A stretch of 10,243 nt of DNA, taken from Ghiorsea sp. (lineage in GTDB: Bacteria; Pseudomonadota; Zetaproteobacteria; Mariprofundales; Mariprofundaceae). The notes below the pieces were generated by a model. That model ran no database searches. It was not told where the DNA came from and was given only the letters and a program-made list of their open reading frames with translations. Both the position numbers and the translations under genes were made by a program. Shown here piece after piece: positions 7,346 to 10,243 of the stretch. How positions within the stretch are numbered: the first letter of the stretch is position 1; each line of letters starts with the position of its first letter. Where the stretch lies: the NCBI GenBank assembly GCA_030950765.1, contig JAUZQX010000135.1, positions 1 through 10,243 of the forward strand. Reading direction: 5' to 3'.

Positions 7346-9000
7346 TATTTCACGACCCGCATCACTTCTTCAATGGAAGTATGCCCTTGCATCGCTTTGA
7401 GAATACCATCTTCAAGCAGGCTTTGCATGCCATTGTTTTTTGCCAGCTTTAAGATTTCGGCTCGATTGGCATTACCCATAATGGCATCATGAAATGAGTC
7501 ATCGATATTCAGCACCTCATAAATCGCCATGCGCCCGAAATAACCTGAATGGTTACAAGCGTCACAACCTTTGGCTTGCCATAGTTGAATGTCAGATTGG
7601 TGTTTAACCCCGATTTCTTTCAATACGCTATGGCTATCTTCTACAGCTTGTTTGCAACTGATACAAAGTTTACGCACCAAACGTTGGGCAACAATAGCGA
7701 CCAGTGCTGAGGGCAATAAATAAGGTTCTATGCCCATGTCGATAAGGCGAGGAATAGCGCCCACGGCATCATTGGTATGTAATGTGGTAAACACGGCATG
7801 CCCTGTTAAAGCAGCACGAATAGCAAGGGAGGCCGTTTCTTGGTCGCGAATTTCACCCACCAAAATAACATCAGGGTCTTGGCGTAATAACGAGCGTAAA
7901 CCTGCAGCAAAAGTCATGCCCACTTCAGCATTAACTTGGACTTGGCGAATACCTGGCATGGCATATTCAACAGGGTCTTCTAAGGTAAACACACTGCGTT
8001 GTAATGAATCAATGGCTTCAATGGCTGCATATAAAGTGGTGGTTTTGCCTGAACCTGTGGGGCCTGTCACCAAAATGACACCATGAGGAGTATCCAAAGC
8101 TTTTTTGAATTGCTGCAAAGCTTTTTTTGAGAAACCGATGTTGTCTAAGGATAACTTTTTGCCTGCGGCATCCAGCACTCGAATCACAATGCTTTCGCCA
8201 TGCTGAGTGGGTAATGAGGAAACGCGCAGGTCGACTTTTCGTTTGCTGACATGAAAACGGATACGACCATCTTGGGGTATGCGTTTTTCGGTGACATCCA
8301 TACCTGCCATGATTTTAATGCGTGCTGTTAGTGCGCCTTTGAGCTCTGCGGGCATCAAACACTCTTCATGCATCATGCCATCTCTACGCATGCGTACGCG
8401 CAAAGAATTTTCTTCGGGTTCGATGTGGATGTCGGTTGCGTGTGAACGTATGCCAAGCACAATCAATTGGTCAGCAAGGCGAATCAATGGTGATGATTCG
8501 CTGTCGTCATCTAAGGTATCAGTTTGATTGAGTATTTCACGTATGGTTTCGCTGAGTGAACCTTCTTGAATATAACTGTATTCTAAGGTTTCTAAGAGTT
8601 CACTTTCAGCTGCAACTAAAGCGCGAACAGGAAGTCCGCATGTTTTTTCCAAGGCATCAATGGCGACAACATTATAAATGTCTGCCATAGCAATGGTAAT
8701 CTGCTCATCATTAATATCGATGGGTAACACTTTATAACGTTTGGCGATATGGTAAGGAATAGCATCAATAGCTTTGCTATTGATTTGAATTTGCGAAAAG
8801 TTAACCGTGTCTGTTTTAACATCTTGGGCTACAAATTGGGTAATAATGTCTTCGGTAACAAAACCAAGGTCAACCAATATTTCGCCAAGCAGTTTATGAT
8901 TGCGTTGTTTTTCTGCTAGGGCTAAAGCAAGCTGAGAGGGGCTGATATGCCCCTCTGCAACCAAATGCTCACCAAGCCTTATTTTTGTTGGTGTTGACAC
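7345..9000 (-). CDS. mshE: MshE-type assembly ATPase with N-terminal c-di-GMP-type domain
   Basis: Cytoplasmic hexameric secretion ATPase of 551 residues that powers subunit assembly. The N-terminal MshEN domain (about 7-145) has the two-part pattern IRLGEHLVAEGHIS..L and LLGEILVDLGFVTED, the motif class shown to bind c-di-GMP in MshE proteins. The ATPase core follows with Walker A GPTGSGKT (313-320), Asp box FTLEDPVEY (338-346), Walker B DPDVILVGE (375-383) and His box TLHTND (406-411). A complete tetracysteine zinc motif is present (C446, C449, C479, C482). The start is GTG at 9000, with AAGG about 7 nt upstream, 13 nt after the pilin stop. One detail differs: in the first MshEN motif the Gln expected 23 residues after Arg8 is Lys31, with Gln32 next to it. 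PilB and GspE are the alternatives, but the Arg-Leu-Gly motif favours MshE. Confidence 0.94.
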   Translation of the reverse strand: MSTPTKIRLGEHLVAEGHISPSQLALALAEKQRNHKLLGEILVDLGFVTEDIITQFVAQDVKTDTVNFSQIQINSKAIDAIPYHIAKRYKVLPIDINDEQITIAMADIYNVVAIDALEKTCGLPVRALVAAESELLETLEYSYIQEGSLSETIREILNQTDTLDDDSESSPLIRLADQLIVLGIRSHATDIHIEPEENSLRVRMRRDGMMHEECLMPAELKGALTARIKIMAGMDVTEKRIPQDGRIRFHVSKRKVDLRVSSLPTQHGESIVIRVLDAAGKKLSLDNIGFSKKALQQFKKALDTPHGVILVTGPTGSGKTTTLYAAIEAIDSLQRSVFTLEDPVEYAMPGIRQVQVNAEVGMTFAAGLRSLLRQDPDVILVGEIRDQETASLAIRAALTGHAVFTTLHTNDAVGAIPRLIDMGIEPYLLPSALVAIVAQRLVRKLCISCKQAVEDSHSVLKEIGVKHQSDIQLWQAKGCDACNHSGYFGRMAIYEVLNIDDSFHDAIMGNANRAEILKLAKNNGMQSLLEDGILKAMQGHTSIEEVMRVVK

Positions 9001-9013
9001 AATAAACCTTGTC

Positions 9014-9586
9014 TTATTGACCCACTAACATGATATAAAGTGTAGTGCCAGCTGCCGTGCTGTTGCTGGTGCGTACTTTACCACCATCATACCATGCTGC
9101 GGTGCCTGTTTTATCAGCATCATGATCAACGGCATCACTGATAGCCTTGGCTTGCTCAGCGTTGATACCATTAAAAATTAACACACTGCTGGTTTTGAAG
9201 TCATCTGTGCCATCACCGTCCACATCAAATGGGTATGCACCACTGGCAACATAATAGGCCGTAGAGCTTTCAAAAGGGCTTTGAAGTTCTTCTTCGATAT
9301 AAGGGCCTTTCCAACCTTTAATATTGCTAGCGTTGGATAAAAGTTGATGGGCTGTGGCATTGGTATTGCTTGGGTTATGTGTAGGTAATTTATTGGTGTC
9401 TTTATAAAACTGCATCACAGTTGCCCGCAAACGTTGCGCATCTTGAACAACGGAAGTGATTTTAGCATCCTCAATGGATGAGAAAATTCGTGGTGCGACC
9501 AGTGACCCAAGAATCGCAATAATGGCAATCACGCCAATCAGTTCAATCAAACTGAAGCCGCTTTGGTTATTTTGATGTTTATTCAT
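9014..9586 (-). CDS. GspG-like type IV prepilin/pseudopilin, first gene of the operon
   Basis: 190 residues. The leader MNKHQNNQSG is followed by FSLIELIGVIAIIAILGSLV, giving prepilin peptidase cleavage after Gly10, Phe at position 1 and Glu at position 5 of the mature protein. The helix continues to about residue 62. The middle has GWKGPYIEEE (91-100) and a nearby SPF, resembling the GPY..DPW region of GspG-type major pseudopilins. DVDGDGTDD (121-129) looks like a calcium-binding Asp loop. There is no cysteine, so no disulfide loop as in many type IVa pilins. AGGGAG (9593-9598) lies 6 nt upstream of the ATG. As the first gene behind a probable sigma-54 promoter it is the best candidate for the main subunit. 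It may correspond to MshA or MshB, but I do not assign a symbol. It is followed by mshE after 13 nt with no terminator. Confidence 0.9.
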   Translation of the reverse strand: MNKHQNNQSGFSLIELIGVIAIIAILGSLVAPRIFSSIEDAKITSVVQDAQRLRATVMQFYKDTNKLPTHNPSNTNATAHQLLSNASNIKGWKGPYIEEELQSPFESSTAYYVASGAYPFDVDGDGTDDFKTSSVLIFNGINAEQAKAISDAVDHDADKTGTAAWYDGGKVRTSNSTAAGTTLYIMLVGQ

Positions 9587-9592
9587 ACTTAA

Positions 9593-9598
9593 CTCCCT
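9593..9598 (-). promoter_or_regulatory. Ribosome-binding site of the first prepilin gene
   Basis: AGGGAG on the minus strand, 6 nt upstream of the ATG at 9586. It is among the better Shine-Dalgarno matches in the operon, which fits a more highly translated subunit, and it supports the chosen start. Confidence 0.75.
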
Positions 9599-9611
9599 AA
9601 TTTAAATGTAT

Positions 9612-9629
9612 AATTGGTTGAACCCAATT
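9612..9629. repeat. Inverted repeat in the predicted 5' leader of the pilin operon
   Basis: Perfect 6-nt arms AATTGG and CCAATT around TTGAAC. If transcription starts about 12 nt after the sigma-54 -12 element (near 9636), the repeat covers about +8 to +25 of the mRNA. It could be an operator or an RNA hairpin upstream of the ribosome-binding site. It is short, AT-rich and could be chance. Confidence 0.4.
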
Positions 9630-9647
9630 GCTTGTGATATAGGTGAA

Positions 9648-9662
9648 GCAAGAAATACGCCA
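9648..9662 (-). promoter_or_regulatory. Predicted sigma-54 (RpoN) promoter of the pilin operon
   Basis: Minus strand TGGCGTATTTCTTGC. The -24 element TGGC and the -12 element TTGC both match the TGGCAC-N5-TTGCW consensus, with exact spacing (10 nt between GG and GC) and T after TTGC. Only the last two bases of the -24 hexamer differ (GT instead of AC). It points at the prepilin gene, with a predicted start near 9636 and a leader of about 50 nt. Many type IV pilin genes use RpoN with a PilR-type activator. Two TGTC motifs (plus strand 9702-9705 and 9717-9720) lie upstream, in the range where an activator could bind. Not experimentally tested. Confidence 0.7.
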
Positions 9663-9738
9663 TTACCTCCAATATAATCACATTGAAAGATTAGAACCTT
9701 TTGTCGGAACACATCATGTCTGTTAAAAAAGGTATAGG

Positions 9739-9797
9739 TTGATGAAAACATGGTATCAGTTTTTATAATCATGACATTGGATGCGTAAAAATATAAT
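9739..9797 (+). promoter_or_regulatory. Candidate sigma-70 promoter(s) of the ABC permease gene
   Basis: Two perfect TATAAT hexamers occur on the plus strand, at 9764-9769 and 9792-9797. The first has TTGATG 19 nt upstream (9739-9744). The second has ATGACA 15 nt upstream (9771-9776). Spacing is suboptimal in both cases. The first would give a leader of about 30 nt; the second would start within a few bases of the ATG and give a nearly leaderless mRNA. The region is AT-rich, so one of the hexamers may be chance. Confidence 0.4.
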
Positions 9798-9806
9798 GTT
9801 CCCCAC

Positions 9807-10243
9807 ATGTTAGCTCGGCTTATCTTGTTTCGTATTCTGGAATCGTTGCCCACCATTCTTGGCGTGGTGACCTTGGTGTTTTTCTTGCTTCATCTTGTGC
9901 CTGGCGACCCTGTGGATGCGTTACTGGGTGAGACAGCATTGGCAACTGATAAAGAAGCCTTGCGTGCCAGCATGCATTTGGATGAACCCTTGTATACACA
10001 ATATATCAATTACATTGGTGGTTTAACGCAGGGAGATTGGGGAAAGTCCATCATCAGTCAACGCGATATTTGGACATTGATTACTGAGCGACTTCCAGCC
10101 ACAGCACAACTTGCAGCGACAAGCCTCTTATTAGCTATTATTTTGGCGCTTCCCATGGGTATGATTGCCGCAAGGTTTCAGAATAAAGCGCAAGATAAGC
10201 TGGCGATGACTTTTTCATTGCTTGGTGTATCCATTCCCAACTT
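9807..10243 (+). CDS. DppB/OppB-type ABC transporter permease, N-terminal part (runs off the right edge)
   Basis: Inner-membrane permease subunit of a peptide/nickel-type ABC importer. 145 codons are present. The product begins MLARLILFRILESLPTILGV, has its first membrane span at about 9-30 and then VPGDPVDALL, the usual family start. LDEPLYTQYINYIGGLTQGD followed by WGKSIISQR matches the conserved segment L..P...QY..Y.....GD.G.S. ERLPATAQLA and a second span at about 101-121 follow, with LGVSIPN near the edge. The ATG at 9807 is the only ATG between an in-frame TAA (9786) and the conserved region. No Shine-Dalgarno sequence is visible before it (TTCCCCAC). It is divergent from the pilin operon. 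Substrate cannot be told from this part; peptides, nickel and glutathione are all transported by this family. Confidence 0.9.
   Translation, partial: MLARLILFRILESLPTILGVVTLVFFLLHLVPGDPVDALLGETALATDKEALRASMHLDEPLYTQYINYIGGLTQGDWGKSIISQRDIWTLITERLPATAQLAATSLLLAIILALPMGMIAARFQNKAQDKLAMTFSLLGVSIPN

Noticed and set aside
9602..9856. 84-residue minus-strand frame upstream of the pilin
   Set aside because: It covers the divergent promoter region and the start of the ABC permease gene, has no ribosome-binding site or recognisable domain, and overlaps the sigma-54 element.

Overview
The window looks like a chromosomal segment of a diderm (Gram-negative) proteobacterium of moderate to low GC content. 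The evidence is an outer-membrane secretin lipoprotein, class III prepilins, a likely sigma-54 promoter and a proteobacterial-type IleS. The cluster resembles the MSHA pilus loci of Gammaproteobacteria, but the gene order is rearranged, so I do not name a genus.

Layout. Positions 1-441 (minus) are the 5' end of ileS. Positions 548-9586 (minus) are one tightly packed set of nine genes. In order of transcription (right to left) they are: GspG-like prepilin, mshE-type ATPase with an N-terminal MshEN domain, mshG-type platform protein, a secreted acidic repeat protein, a second larger prepilin-like protein, a PilM/PilN-type fusion (mshI), a PilO-type protein (mshJ), a PilP-type protein (mshK) and a secretin lipoprotein (mshL). 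Most junctions are 1-4 nt overlaps (ATGA or TAATG). Positions 9587-9806 are a divergent promoter region. Positions 9807-10243 (plus) are the 5' end of a DppB/OppB-type ABC permease gene.

How it fits together. MshE would power assembly on the MshG platform. MshI, MshJ and MshK form the inner-membrane and periplasmic alignment complex, which connects to the MshL secretin. The two prepilin-like proteins would form the (pseudo)pilus. No prepilin peptidase, retraction ATPase, MshM, MshN or further minor pilins are present, so these must be elsewhere or absent. The first pilin is only 13 nt from the ATPase gene with no visible terminator, and one operon gene encodes a secreted disordered protein. 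The machine could therefore be an MSHA-like pilus or a type II secretion-like pseudopilus system with its own cargo.

Regulation. A good sigma-54 match (TGGCGT-N5-TTGC) lies about 60 nt upstream of the first pilin start. The c-di-GMP-binding type of N-terminal domain on the ATPase suggests second-messenger control of assembly.

Most unusual part. The 228-residue acidic protein (5457-6143) contains six to seven 13-residue Asp/Glu/His repeats encoded by 39-bp DNA repeats. It occupies the place where mshF sits in Vibrio, between mshG and the next prepilin.
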